From assembly GCF_905475345.1 (NCBI RefSeq), contig NC_066587.1, positions 9,849,070 to 9,913,069 on the forward strand: a DNA stretch of 64,000 nt, given 5' to 3'. Origin of the DNA: Vespula vulgaris (Eukaryota; Arthropoda; Insecta; Hymenoptera; Vespidae). A program made the translations under genes and the position numbers. A model generated the notes under the pieces. That model searched no databases, was not told the origin of the DNA, and saw nothing but the letters and a program-made list of their open reading frames with translations. This document shows, in pieces, positions 36,084-49,200 of the stretch (position 1 is the stretch's first letter; the number at the start of each line of letters is the position of its first letter).

Positions 36084-37931
36084 CCGCGATGTGCTCGCAC
36101 ACGCGATCGCGGGCCGCGGTGAGCTCGCACACTCCAGCGCGGGCGCGGTGAGCGCGCACACGCGAGCACGGGCCGCGGTGAGCGCGCACACGCGAGCACA
36201 GGCCGCGATGAGCTCGCACACGCCAGCGCGGGCCGCGGTGAGCTCGCACACGCTAGCGCGGCCCGCGGTGAGCTCTCACACGCGAGCGTGGGCCGCGATG
36301 AGCTCGCACACGCCAGCTCGGGCCGCGGTGAGCTCGAAAAACGCCGACGCGGGTCGCGGTGAGCTCGAAAAACGCAGGCGCGGGCCGCTCTGAGCTCTCA
36401 CACGCCAGCGCCGTCCGCTGTGAGCTCGCACACGCGATTGCGGGCCGCGTTGAGCTCGAAAAACGCCGGCGCGGGACGCGGTTAGCTGGCACACGCGAGC
36501 GAGGGCCGCGGTGAGCTCGCACACGAAAGCATGGGACGCGTTGAACTCGAAACACGCCGGCGCGGGCCGCGATGAGCTCGCACACGCCAGTGCGAGCCGC
36601 GGTGAGCTCGCACACGCTAGTCCGGCCCGCGGTGAGCTCGCACACACGAACGCGGACCGCTGTGATCTCTTACACGCGATCGCGGGTCGCGGTGAACTCG
36701 CACGCACCAGCGCAGGCCGCGGTGAGCCCGAAAAACTCCAGCACGGGCAGCGTTGAGCTCGAAAAACGCCGGCGCGGGCAGCGGTGAGCTGGCACACGCG
36801 AGCGCGGGCCGCGGTGAGCTCCCACACGCCAGCACGGGCCGCGGGGAGCTGGCACACGCTAGCGCGGGCCGCGATGAGCCCAAAAAACGTCAGCGCCGTC
36901 CGCTGTGAGCTCGGACACGCGATCGCGGGCTGCGGTGAGTTCGAAAAACGCCGACGCGGGCCGCGGTGATCTCGAAAAACGCACGCGAGGGCCGCTGTGA
37001 GCTCTCACACGCGAGCGTGGGCCGCGGTGAGCTCGAAAAATGACGGCGCGGGCCGCGGTTAGCTCGCACACGCAAGCGCGGGCCGCGGTGAGCGCGCACA
37101 CGCGAGCACGGGCCGCGGTGAGCTCGCACACGCCAGCGCCGGCTGCGTTGAGTTCGAAAAACGCCGACTCGGGCCGCGGTGAGCTCGAAAAACGCACGCG
37201 CGGGTCTCTGTGAGCTCTCACACGCGAGCGCGGGCCGCGGTGAGCTTGCACACGCCAGCCTGGGCCGCGTTGTGCTCGAAAAACGACTGCGAGGGCCGCG
37301 CTGAGCTGGCACACGCGAGCGCGGGCCGCGGTGAGCTCGCACAAGCCAGCATGTGCCGCGTTGAACTCGAAACACGCCGGCGCCGGCCGCGATGAGCTCG
37401 CACACGCCAGCGCGGGCCGCGGTGAGCACGCACACGCCAGCGCGGGTCGCGGAGAGCAGGCGCGCATGATCGCGGGGCGCGGAGAGCTCTGAAATCGCCG
37501 GCGCGGGCCGCAGTGAGCTCGCACACGCGAGCGCGGGCCGCGTTGAGCTCGCACACTCCAGCGCAGGCCGCGGTGAGCCCGAAAAACGCCCGAGCTGGCC
37601 GCGGTGAGCTCCCACACGCGAGCGTGGGTCGCGGTGAGTTCGCACACGCCAGAGCGAGCCGTGGTGAGCACGCACACGCGTTCGCGGGCCGAGGTGAGAT
37701 CGCACACGCCAGTGCGGGCCGCGCTGAGCTCGAAAAACGCCTGCGCGGTTCGCGGTGAGCTCGCACACGCGAGGGCGGGCCGCGGTGAGCTCGCACACGC
37801 GAGCGCGAGCCGCGGTGAGCTCGCACAAGCCAGCATGGGCCGCGTTGAACTCGAAACACGCCGGCGCCGGCCGCGATGAGCTCGCACACACAAGCGCAGG
37901 CGGCGGTGAGCTCAAAAAACGCCAGCGCAGG
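36084..37931. repeat. 1848-bp higher-order repeat, copy 1
   Basis: This is one unit of a tandem pair with a constant offset of 1848 bases over its whole length. It begins near CGATGTGCTCGCACACGCG and ends near GCGCAGGCGGCGGTGAGC. It contains the single 29-base monomer GCGCGGGCGCGGTGAGCG (36139), whose missing base makes a good landmark. Comparing with copy 2 by eye I find about eight substitutions and no gap. Fragments also occur at 44960-46205 and 47530-48030. Confidence 0.92.
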
Positions 37932-39779
37932 CCGCGATGAGCTCGCACACGCGATCGCGGGCCGCGGTGAGCTCGCACACTCCAGCGCGGGCGCGGTGAG
38001 CGCGCACACGCGAGCACGGGCCGCGGTGAGCGCGCACACGCGAGCACAGGCCGCGATGAGCTCGCACACGCCAGCGCGGGCCGCGGTGAGCTCGCACACG
38101 CTAGCGCGGCCCGCGGTGAGCTCTCACACGCGAGCGTGGGCCGCGATGAGCTCGCACACGCCAGCTCGGGCCGCGGTGAGCTCGAAAAACGCCGACGCGG
38201 GTCGCGGTGAGCTCGAAAAACGCAGGCGCGGGCCGCTCTGAGCTCTCACACGCCAGCGCCGTCCGCTGTGAGCTCGCACACGCGATTGCGGGCCGCGTTG
38301 AGCTCGAAAAACGCCGGCGCGGGACGCGGTTAGCTGGCACACGCGAGCGCGGGCCGCGGTGAGCTCGCACACGAAAGCATGGGACGCGTTGAACTCGAAA
38401 CACGCCGGCGCGGGCCGCGATGAGCTCGCACACGCCAGTGCGAGCCGCGGTGAGCTCGCACACGCTAGTCCGGCCCGCGGTGAGCTCGCACACACGAACG
38501 CGGACCGCTGTGATCTCTTACACGCGATCGCGGGTCGCGGTGAACTCGCACGCACCAGCGCAGGCCGTGGTGAGCCCGAAAAACTCCAGCACGGGCAGCG
38601 TTGAGCTCGAAAAACGCCGGCGCGGGCAGCGGTGAGCTGGCACACGCGAGCGCGGGCCGCGGTGAGCTCCCACACGCCAGCACGGGCCGCGGGGAGCTGG
38701 CACACGCTAGCGCGGGCCGCGGTGAGCCCAAAAAACGTCAGCACCGTCCGCTGTGAGCTCGGACACGCGATCGCGGGCTGCGGTGAGTTCGAAAAACGCC
38801 GACGCGGGCCGCGGTGATCTCGAAAAACGCACGCGAGGGCCGCTGTGAGCTCTCACACGCGAGCGTGGGCCGCGGTGAGCTCGAAAAATGACGGCGCGGG
38901 CCGCGGTTAGCTCGCACACGCAAGCGCGGGCCGCGGTGAGCGCGCACACGCGAGCACGGGCCGCGGTGAGCTCGCACACGCCAGCGCCGGCTGCGTTGAG
39001 TTCGAAAAACGCCGACTCGGGCCGCGGTGAGCTCGAAAAACGCACGCGCGGGTCTCTGTGAGCTCTCACACGCGAGCGCGGGCCGCGGTGAGCTTGCACA
39101 CGCCAGCCTGGGCCGCGTTGTGCTCGAAAAACGACGGCGAGGGCCGCGCTGAGCTGGCACACGCGAGCGCGGGCCGCGGTGAGCTCGCACAAGCCAGCAT
39201 GTGCCGCGTTGAACTCGAAACACGCCGGCGCCGGCCGCGATGAGCTCGCACACGCCAGCGCGGGCCGCGGTGAGCTCGCACACGCCAGCGCGGGTCGCGG
39301 AGAGCAGGCGCGCATGATCGCGGGGCGCGGAGAGCTCTGAAATCGCCGCCGCGGGCCGCAGTGAGCTCGCACACGCGAGCGCGGGCCGCGTTGAGCTCGC
39401 ACACTCCAGCGCAGGCCGCGGTGAGCCCGAAAAACGCCCGAGCTGGCCGCGGTGAGCTCCCACACGCGAGCGTGGGTCGCGGTGAGTTCGCACACGCCAG
39501 AGCGAGCCGTGGTGAGCACGCACACGCGTTCGCGGGCCGAGGTGAGATCGCACACGCCAGTGCGGGCCGCGCTGAGCTCGAAAAACGCCTGCGCGGTTCG
39601 CGGTGAGCTCGCACACGCGAGGGCGGGCCGCGGTGAGCTCGCACACGCGAGCGCGAGCCGCGGTGAGCTCGCACAAGCCAGCATGGGCCGCGTTGAACTC
39701 GAAACACGCCGGTGCCGGCCGCGATGAGCTCGCACACACAAGCGCAGGCGGCGGTGAGCTCAAAAAACGCCAGCGCAGG
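37932..39779. repeat. 1848-bp higher-order repeat, copy 2
   Basis: This copy is directly adjacent and head-to-tail with 36084-37931. Differences seen by eye include A-versus-G and C-versus-T changes near 38345, 38566, 38718, 38741, 39132, 39272, 39347 and 39712. After the unit the sequence turns to a CACACTCCTGAGAGCGGGC string that also opens the 4-kb order at 48031. Confidence 0.92.
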
Positions 39780-40494
39780 CCGCGGTGAGCCCACACTCCT
39801 GAGAGCGGGCCGCGGTGAGCTCGAAAAACGACAATGCGTGTCGCGGTGAGCTCGCACTCGCCAGCGCGGGCCGCGGTGAGCCCGCACACGCCAGCGAGTG
39901 CCGCGGTGAGCTCGCGCACGCGAGAGCGGGCCGCGGTGAACTCGCACACGCGAGCGCGGGACGCGGTGAGCTCGCACAAGCGAGGGCTGGCCGGGGTGAG
40001 CTCGAAAAACGGCGGCGCAGGCCGCGGATAGCTCGCACACATCAGCGCGGCCCTCGGTGAGCTCGCACACGCGAGAGCGGGCCGCGGTGAACTCGCACAC
40101 ACGAGCGCGGGACGCGGTGAGCTCGCACACCTGAGCGCGGGCCGCGTTGAGCTCGAAAATGCCAATGCGGGTCGCGTTGAGCTCGCACACGCCAGCGCGG
40201 GCCGCGCTGAGCTCCCACATGCGAGCGCGTGCCGCGGTGAGCCCACACACGCGAGCTCGGGCCGCAGAGAGCTTGCACAAGCGAGCGCGGGCCGAGGTGA
40301 GCTCGCACACGCCAGCGCGGGCCGCGGTCTGCTCGAAAAACGCCGGCGAGGGACGCTGTGAGCTCGTACACGCGAGCGCGGGCCGCGGTGAGATCGCAGA
40401 TGCCAGCGCGGGACGCGGTAGGCTCGCACACGCAAGCATGGGCCGCGTTGAACTCGAAACACGCCGGCGCGGGCCGCGATGAGCTCGAACACGC

Positions 40495-43330
40495 CAGCGC
40501 CGTCCGCTGTGAGCTCGCACAGGCGATTGCGGGCCGCGTTGAGCTCGAAAAACGCCGGCGCTGGCCGCGGTCAGCTGGCACACGCGAGCGCGGGCCGCGG
40601 TGAGCTCGCTCACGCAAGCATGGGCCGCGTTGAACTCGAAACACGCCGGCGCGGGCCGCGATGAGCTCGAACACGCCAGCGCGAGCCGCGGTGAGCTCGC
40701 ACACGTGAGTGCGGGCCGCGATGAGCTCGAAAAATGCCGGCGCGGGTCGCGGTGAGCTCGCACGCACCAGCACGGGACGCGGTGAGCTGGCACACGCTTG
40801 CGCGGGCCGCTGTGAGCTCAAAAAACGTCAGCGCAGTCCGCTGTGAGCTCGCACACGCGATCGCGGGCCGCGGTGAGCTCGCACACTCCAGCAGGTGCCG
40901 CGTTGAGCTCGAAAAACGCCGGCGCGGGCCGCGATGAGCTGGCACACGCGAACGCGGGCCGCGGTGAGCTCGCACACGACAGCATGGGCCGCGTTGAACT
41001 CGAAACACGCCGGCGCGGGCCGCGATGAGCTCGCACACGCCAGCGCGGGCCGCGGTGAGCTCGCACACGCCAGCAAGGGGCGCGGTGAGCTGGCACACGC
41101 TAGCGCGGGCCGCGGTGAACCCAAAAAACGTCAGCGCCGTCCGCTGTGAGCTCGCACACGCGATCGCGGGCCGCGGTGAGCTCGAAAAACGCACGAGCGG
41201 GCGGCTGTGATCTCTCACACGCGAGCGTGGACCGCGGTGAGCTCGCACACCCCAGCTCGGGCCGCGGTGAGCTCGCACACGCGAGCGCGGGCCGCGTTGA
41301 ACTCGAAACACGCCGGCGCGGCCCGCGGTGGGCTCGCACACGCGAGCGCGGGCCGCTGTGAGCTCGCACACAAGATCGCGGGCCGCGGTGAGCTCGCACA
41401 CGCCAGCGAGGGACGCGGTGAGCTCGTACACGCGAGCGCGAGCCGCGGTGAGCTCGCACACACCAGTGCAGGCCGCGGTGAGCCCGAAAAACTGCAGCGC
41501 GGGCAGCGGAGAGCTCGCACACGCCGGCGCAGACCGCGTTGAGCACGAAAAACGCCAATGCGGGTCGCGGTGAGCTCGGACGCACCAGCGCAGGCCGCGG
41601 TGAGCCCGAAAAACTCCAGCACGGGCAGCGTTGAGCTCGAAAAACGCCGGCGCGAGCAGCGGTGAGCTGGCACACGCGATCGCGGACCAGGGTGAGCTCG
41701 CACACGCCAGCACGGGCCGCGGTGACCTGGCACACGCTAGCGCGGTCCGCTGTGAGCCCAAAAAACGTCTGCGCTGTCCGCTGTGAGCTCGCACACGCGA
41801 TCGCGGGCCGCGGTGAGCTCGCACACTCCAGCGCAGGCCGCGTTGAGCGCGCACACGCGAGCACGGGCCGCTGTGAGCGCGCACACGCGAGCACGGGACG
41901 CGATGAGCTCGCACACGACAGTGCGGGCCGCGGTGAGCTCGCACACGCTAGCGCGGCCCGCGGTGAGCTCTCACACGCGAGCGTGGGCCGCGGTGAGCTC
42001 GCACACGCCAGCTCGGGCCGCGGTGAGCTCGAAAAACGCCGACGCGGGCCGCGGTGAGCTCGAAAAACGCAGGCGCGGGCCGCTCGGAGCTCTCACACGC
42101 CAGCGTCGTCCGCTATGAGCTCGCACACGCGATTGCGGGCCGCGTTGAGCTCGAAAAACGCCGGCGCTGGCCGCGGTGAGCTGGCACACGTGAGCGCTGG
42201 CCGCGGTGAGCTCGCACACGCAAGCATGGGCCGCGTTGAACTCGAAACACGCCGGCGCGGGCCGCGATGATCTCGCACACGCCAGCGGGAGCCGCGGTGA
42301 GCTCGCACACGCTAGCGCGGCCCGCGGTGAGCTCGCACACGCGAGCGCGGGTCGCGGGGAGCTCTCACACGCCAGCGCGGGCCGCGGTGAGCTCGAAAAA
42401 CGCCGACGCGGGCCGCGGTGAGCTCGAAAAACGCAGGCGCGGGCGGCTGTGAGCTCTCACACGCGAACGCGGGCTGCGGTGATCTCGCACACGTGAGTGC
42501 GAGCCGCGGTGAGCTCGCACACGCTAGCGCGGCCCGCGGTGAGCTCGCACACGCGAGCGCGGGCCGCGGGGAGCTCTCACACGCCAGCGCGGGCCGCGGT
42601 GAGCTCGAAAAACGCCGACGCGGGCCGCGGTGAGCTCGAAAAACGCAGGCGCGGGCGGCTGTGAGCTCTCACACGCGAACGCGGGCTGCGGTGATCTCGC
42701 ACACGTGAGTGCGGGCCGCGGTAAGCTCACACACGCCAGCGCGGGCCGCGGTGACCTCGCACACGTCAACGAGGGCCGCGTTGAGCACGAAAAACGCCAA
42801 TGCGGGTCGCGGTGAGCTCGCACGCACCAGCGCAGGCCGCGGTGAGCCCGAAAAACTCCAGCACGGGCAGCGTTGAGCTCTAAAAACGCCGGCGCGAGCA
42901 GCGGTGAGCTGGCACACGCGATCGCGGACCAGGGTGAGCTCGCACACGCCAGCACGGGCCGCGGTGACCTGGCACACGCTAGCGCGGGCCGCTGTGAGCC
43001 CAAAAAACGTCAGCGCTGTCCGCTGTGAGCTCGCACACGCGATCGCGGGCCGCGGTGAGCTCGCACACTCCAGCGCGGGCCGCGTTGAGCGCGCACACGC
43101 GAGCATGGGCCGCGGTGAGCGCGCACACGCGAGCACGGGCCGCGATGAGCTCGCACACGACAGCGCGGGCCGCGGTGTACTCACACACGCTAGCGCGGCC
43201 CGCGGTGAGCTCTCACACGCGAGCGTGGGCCGCGGTGAGCTCGCACACGCCAGCTCGGGCCGCGGTGAGCTCGAAAAACGCCGACGCGGGCCGCGGTGAG
43301 CTCGAAAAACGCAGGCGCGGGCCGCTCTGA
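40495..43330. repeat. ~2.8-kb block, copy 2 of a pair ~8.1-8.4 kb apart
   Basis: This is the second copy of 32405-35100, interrupted by the 212-bp tandem duplication at 42290-42713, which copy 1 does not have. That difference dates the 212-bp event after the large duplication. Confidence 0.82.
42290..42713. repeat. 212-bp tandem duplication
   Basis: 42290-42501 is repeated as 42502-42713 with an offset of 212. Each half contains GCTAGCGCGGCCCGCGG, two AAAAACG 31-base monomers and a GCGAACGCGGGCTGCGG monomer. 212 equals five 30-base plus two 31-base monomers. Confidence 0.88.
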
Positions 43331-43689
43331 GCTCTCACACGCCAGCGCCGTCCGCTGTGAGCTCGCACACGCGATTGCGGGCCGCGTTGAGCTCGAAAAA
43401 CGCCGGCGCTGGCCGCGGTGAGCTGGCACACGCGAGCGCGGGCCGCGGTGAGCTCGCACAAGCAAGCATGGGCCGCGTTGAACGCGAAACACGCCGGCGC
43501 GGGCCGCGATGAGCTCGCACACGCCAGCGCGAGCCGCGGTGAGCTCGCACACGCTAGCGCGGCCCGCGGTGAGCTCGCACACGCGAGCAAGGGTCGCGGG
43601 GAGCTCTCACACGCCAGCGCGGGCCGCTGTGAGCCCAAAAAACGTCAGCGCAGTCCGCTGTGAGCTCGCACACGCGATCGCGGGCCGCG

Positions 43690-44687
43690 GAGAGCTCGAA
43701 AAATGCCGACGCGGGCCGCGGTGAGCTCGAAAAACGCAGGCGCGGGCCGCTGTGAGCTCTCACACGCGAACGCGGGCTGCAGTGAGCTCGCACACGTGAG
43801 TGCGGGCCGCGGTAAGCTCACACACGCCAGCGCGGGCCGCGGTGAGCTCGCACACGCGAGCGCGGGCCGCGTTGAACTCGAAACACGCCGGCGCGGCCCG
43901 CGGTGATCTCGCACAAGCGAGCGCGGGCCGCTGTGAGCTCGCACACACCAGTGCAGGCCGCGGTGAGCCCGAAAAACTCCATCGCGGGCAGGGGAGAGCT
44001 CGCACACGCCAGCACGGGCCGCGTTGAGCTGGCACACGCTTGCGCGGGCCGCTGTGAGCCCAAAAAACGTCAGCGCAGTCCGCTGTGAGCTCGCACACGC
44101 GATCGCGGGCCGCGGAGAGCTCGAAAAATGCCGACGCGGGCCGCGGTGAGCTCGAAAAACGCAGGCGCGGGCCGCTGTGAGCTCTCACACGCGAACGCGG
44201 CCTGCGGTGAGCTCGCACACGCGAGCAAGGGTCGCGGGGAACTCTCACACGCCAGGGCGGGCCGCGGTGAGCTCGAAAAACGCCGACGCGGGCCGCGGTG
44301 AGCTCGAAAAACGCAGGCGCGGGCCGCTGTGAGCTCTCACACGCGAACGCGGGCTGCAGTGAGCTCGCACACGTGAGTGCGGGCCGCGGTAAGCTCACAC
44401 ACGCCAGCGCGGGCCGCGGTGAGCTCGCACACGCGAGCGCGGGCCGCGTTGAACTCGAAACACGCCGGCGCGGCCCGCGGTGATCTCGCACAAGCGAGCG
44501 CGGGCCGCTGTGAGCTCGCACACACCAGTGCAGGCCGCGGTGAGCCCGAAAAACTCCATAGCGGGCAGGGGAGAGCTCGCACACGCCAGCACGGGCCGCG
44601 TTGAGCTGGCACACGCTTGCGCGGGCCGCTGTGAGCCCAAAAAACGTCAGCGCAGTCCGCTGTGAGCTCGCACACGCGATCGCGGGT
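43690..44687. repeat. 577-bp tandem duplication, third copy at 46538
   Basis: 43690-44110 is repeated at 44267-44687 with an offset of 577 bases and again at about 46538-46958 (offset 2271 from the second). Markers are GAGCTCACACACGCCAGCGC and CATCGCGGGCAGGGGAGAGC (CATAGCGGG in copy 2). 577 is not a multiple of 30 because seven 31-base monomers are included. Confidence 0.85.
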
Positions 44688-44783
44688 CTCGGTGAGCTCG
44701 CACACTCCAGCGCGTGCCGCGGTGAGCTCGAAAAAGGCCGACGCGGGCCGCGGTGAGCTCGAAAAACGCCGGCGCGGGACGCG

Positions 44784-45100
44784 GTGAGCTGGCACACGCG
44801 AGCGCGGGCCACGGTGAGCTCGCACACGCCAGCATGGGCCGCGTTGAACCCGAAACACGCCGGCGCGGGCCGCGGTGAGCTGGCACACGCGAGCGCGGGC
44901 CACGGTGAGCTCGCACACGCCAGCATGGGCCGCGTTGAACCCGAAACACGCCGGCGCGGGCCGCGATGAGCTCGCACACGCGATCGCGGGCCGCGGTGAG
45001 CTCGCACACTCCAGCGCGGGCGCGGTGAGCGCGCACACGCGAGCACGGGCCGCGGTGAGCGCGCACACGCGAGCACAGGCCGCGATGAGCTCGCACACGC
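44784..45100. repeat. 91-bp doublet repeated at 44784 and at 47359
   Basis: A 91-base group (two 30-base monomers and one 31-base GTTGAACCCGAAACACGCC monomer) is present twice in tandem at 44784 and 44875. The whole doublet recurs at 47359 and 47450, an offset of 2575. The surrounding ~300 bases also match. Confidence 0.78.
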
Positions 45101-46205
45101 CAGCGCGGGCCGCGGTGAGCTCGCACACGCTAGCGCGGCCCGCGGTGAGCTCTCACACGCGAGCGTGGGCCGCGATGAGCTCGCACACGCCAGCTCGGGC
45201 CGCGGTGAGCTCGAAAAACGCCGACGCGGGCCGCGGTGAGCTCGAAAAACGCCGGCGCGGGACGCGGTTAGCTGGCACACGCGAGCGCGGGCCGCGGTGA
45301 GCTCGCACACACAAGCATGGGACGCGTTGAACTCGAAACACGCCGGCGCGGGCCGCGATAAGCTCGCACACGCCAGTGCGAGCCGCGGTGAGCTCGCACA
45401 CGCTAGTCCGGCCCGCGGTGAGCTCGCACACACGAGCGCGGACCGCTGTGATCTCTTACACGCGATCGCGGGTCGCGGTGAACTCGCACGCACCAGCGCA
45501 GGCCGCGGTGAGCCCGAAAAACTCCAGCACGGGCAGCGTTGAGCTCGAAAAACGCCGGCGCGGGCAGCGGTGAGCTGGCACACGCGAGCGCGGGCCGCTG
45601 TGAGCTCCCACACGCCAGCACGGGCCGCGGGGAGCTGGCACACGCTAGCGCGGGCCGCGGTGAGCCCAAAAAACGTCAGCGCCGTCCGCTGTGAGCTCGG
45701 ACACGCGATCGCGGGCTGCGGTGAGTTCGAAAAACGCCGACGCGGGCCGCGGTGATCTCGAAAAACGCACGCGTGGGCCGCTGTGAGCTCTCACACGCGA
45801 GCGTGGGCCGCGGTGAGCTCGAAAAATGACGGCGCGGGCCGCGGTTAGCTCGCACACGCAAGCGCGGGCCGCGGTGAGCTCCCACACGCGAGCGTGGGTC
45901 GCGGTGAGTTCGCACACGCCAGAGCGAGTCGCGGTGAGCACGCACACGCGTTCGCGGGCCGAGGTGAGATCGCACACGCCAGCGCGGGCCGCGCTGAGCT
46001 CGAAAAACGCCGGCGCGGTTCGCGGTGAGCTCGCACACGCGAGGGCGGGCCGCGGTGAGCTCGCACACGCGAGCGCGAGCCGCGGTGAGCTCGCACAAGC
46101 CAGCATGGGCCGCGTTGAACTCGAAACACGCCGGCGCCGGCCGCGATGAGCTCGCACACACAAGCGCAGGCCGCGGTGAGCTCAAAAAACGCCAGCGCAG
46201 GCCGC
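44960..46205. repeat. 1848-bp higher-order repeat, shortened copy 3
   Basis: This follows copy 1 from its GCGATCGCGGGCC start through the 29-base landmark monomer (about 45017). It then skips two internal blocks: near 45240, joining to the equivalent of 36470, and near 45870, joining to the equivalent of 37600. It ends at the same GCAGGCCGCGGTGAGCTC string. It is thus an internally deleted relative about 1.25 kb long. Confidence 0.78.
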
Positions 46206-49200
46206 GGTGAGCCCACACTCCTGAGAGCGGGCCGCGGTGAGCTCGAAAAACGCCAATGCGTGTCGCGGTGAGCTCGCACTCGCCAGCGCGGGCCGCGGTG
46301 AGCCCGCACACGCCAGCGAGTGCCGCGGTGAGCTCGCGCACGCGAGAGCGGGCCGCGGTGAACTCGCACACGCGAGCGCGGGACGCGGTGAGCTCGCACA
46401 CGCGAGAGCGGGCCGCGGTGAACTCGCACACACGAGCGCTGGACGCGGTGAGCTCGCACACGCTAGCGCGGCCCGCGGTGAGCTCGCACACGCGAGCAAG
46501 GGACGCGGGGAGCTCTCACACGCCAGCGCGGGCCGCGGTGAGCTCGAAAAACGGCGACGCGGGCCGCGGTGAGCTCGAAAAACGCAGGCGCGGGCCGCTG
46601 TGAGCTCTCACACGCGAACGCGGGCTGCAGTGAGCTCGCACACGTGAGTGCGGGCCGCGGTAAGCTCACACACGCCAGCGCGGGCCGCGGTGAGCTCGCA
46701 CACGCGAGCGCGGGCCGCGTTGAACTCGAAACACGCCGGCGCGGCCCGCGGTGATCTCGCACAAGCGAGCGCGGGCCGCTGTGAGCTCGCACACACCAGT
46801 GCAGGCCGCGGTGAGCCCGAAAAACTCCATCGCGGGCAGGGGAGAGCTCGCACACGCCAGCACGGGCCGCGGTGAGCTGGCACACGCTTGCGCGGGCCGC
46901 TGTGAGCCCAAAAAACGTCAGCGCAGTCCGCTGTGAGCTCGCACACGCGATCGCGGGCCGCGGAGAGCTCGAAAAATGCCGACGCGGGCCGCGGTGAGCT
47001 CGAAAAACGCAGGCGCGGGCCGCTGTGAGCTCTCACACGCGAACGCGGCCTGCGGTGAGCTCTTACACGAGAGTGCGGGCCGCGATGAGCTCGAAAAATG
47101 CCGGCGCGGGTCGCGGTGAGCTCGCACACGCGAGCGCGGGCCGCGGTGAGCTCGCACACGCCAGCACGGGCCGCGGTGAGCTGGCACACGCTTGCGCGGG
47201 CCGCTGTGAGCCCAAGAAACGTCAGCGCAGTCCGCTGTGAGCTCGCACACGCGATCGCGGGTCTCGGTGAGCTCGCACACTCCAGCGCGTGCCGCGGTGA
47301 GCTCGAAAAAGGCCGACGCGGGCCGCGGTGAGCTCGAAAAACGCCGGCGCGGGCCGCGGTGAGCTGGCACACGCGAGCGCGGGCCACGGTGAGCTCGCAC
47401 ACGCCAGCATGGGCCGCGTTGAACCCGAAACACGCCGGCGCGGGCCGCGGTGAGCTGGCACACGCGAGCACGGGCCGCGGTAAGCTCGCACACGCCAGCA
47501 TGGGCCGCGTTGAACCCGAAACACGCCGGCGCGGGCCGCGATGAGCTCGCACACGCGATCGCGGGCCGCGGTGAGCTCGCACACTCCAGCGCGGGCGCGG
47601 TGAGCGCGCACACGCGAGCACGGGCCGCGGTGAGCGCGCACACGCGAGCACAGGCCGCGATGAGCTCGCACACGCCAGCGCGGGCCGCGGTGAGCTCGCA
47701 CACGCTAGCGCGGCCCGCGGTGAGTTCGCACACGCCAGAGCGAGTCGCGGTGAGCACGCACACGCGTTCGCGGGCCGAGGTGAGATCGCACACGCCAGCG
47801 CGGGCCGCGCTGAGCTCGAAAAACGCCGGCGCGGTTCGCGGTGAGCTCGCACACGCGAGGGCGGGCCGCGGTGAGCTCGCACACGCGAGCGCGAGCCGCG
47901 GTGAGCTCGCACAAGCCAGCATGGGCCGCGTTGAACTCGAAAAACGCCGGCGCCGGCCGCGATGAGCTCGCACACACAAGCGCAGGCCGCGGTGAGCTCA
48001 AAAAACGCCAGCGCAGGCCGCGGTGAGCCCACACTCCTGAGAGCGGGCCGCGGTGAGCTCGAAAAACGCCAATGCGTGTCGCGGTGAGCTCGCACTCGCC
48101 AGCGCGGGCCGCGGTGAGCCCGCACACGCCAGCGAGTGCCGCGGTGAGCTCGCGCACGCGAGAGCGGGCCGCGGTGAACTCGCACACGCGAGCGCGGGAC
48201 GCGGTGAGCTCGCACACCTGAGCGCGGGCCGCGTTGAGCTCGAAAATGCCAATGCGGGTCGCGTTGAGCTCGCACACGCCAGCGCGGGCCGCGCTGAGCT
48301 CCCACATGCGAGCGCGTGCCGCGGTGAGCCCACACACGCGAGCTCGGGCCGCAGAGAGCTTGCACAAGCGAGCGCGGGCCGAGGTGAGCTCGCACACGCC
48401 AGCGCGGGCCGCGGTCAGCTCGAAAAACGCCGGCGAGGGACGCTGTGAGCTCGTACACGCGAGCGCGGGCCGCGGTGATATCGCAGATGCCAGCGCGGGA
48501 CGCGGTAGGCTCGCACACGCGAGCGCGGGCCGTGGTCAGCTCGTACTTGCGAGCGCGGGCCGAGGTGAGCTCGCACACGCCAGCGCGGGCCGCGGTGAGC
48601 TCGTACACGCGAGCGCGGGCCGAGGTGAGATCGCAGATGCCAGCGCGGGACGCGGTAGGCTCGCACACGCCAGCGCCGGCCGCGGTGAGACCGAAATACG
48701 ACGGCGCGGGACCCGGTGAGCTCGCACACGCGATTGCGGGCCGCGGTGAGCTCGCACACGCCAGCATGGGCCGCGGTGATCTCGAAAAACGCCAATGCGG
48801 GACTCTGTGAGCTCGAACACGCGAGTGCGAGCCGCGGAGAGCTCGCACACGCGATCGCGGGCCGAGGTGAGATCGCACACGCCAGCGCGGGCCGCGGTGA
48901 GCTCGAAAAACGCCGGCGCGGTCCGCGGTGAGCTCGCGCGCGAGCGCGCTGGGCGCGGTGAGCTCGAAAATCGCCGGCGTGGACCGCGGCGAGCTCGCGC
49001 GGGCGCGCGGGGCCGAGGTGAGCTCGAAAAAGCCGACACTGGCCGCGGTGAGCTCGAAAAACGCAGGCGCGGCCTGCTGTGAGCTCTCACACGCGAGCGT
49101 GGGCCGCGGTGAGCTCGCACAGGCGAGCGCGGGCCGCATTGAGCTCGAACACGCGAGCGCGAGCCGCGGTGAGCTTGCACACGCAAGCGCGGGCCGCGGT

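Larger units (their letters stand above)
28421..48030. repeat. 30/31-bp array, zone III (GAGCTCG monomers)
   Basis: Monomers are now mainly GCGGGCCGCGGTGAGC followed by TCGCACACGCGAGC or TCGCACACGCCAGC (30 bases), with frequent 31-base TCGAAAAACGCCGGCG units. Zone-specific monomers include GAGCTGGCACACG, GTTGAACTCGAAACACGCC and CCGTCCGCTGTGAGCTCG. The sequence TCGC-ACAC-GCGA can pair as a short hairpin. Several higher-order duplications are listed separately. Within these 19.6 kb I see no gene, RNA gene or transposon. Open frames of up to 638 codons (30335-32251 minus) are periodic artefacts. Confidence 0.92.

Noticed and set aside
32000..48000. Many plus-strand open frames of 61-131 codons ending in KRRRGPR
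   Set aside because: One plus-strand frame of the monomer contains TGA. A frame reading HTPARAAVSS shifts to AHASAGRGEL after one 31-bp monomer and into the TGA frame after a second, which explains both the length classes and the shared ending.
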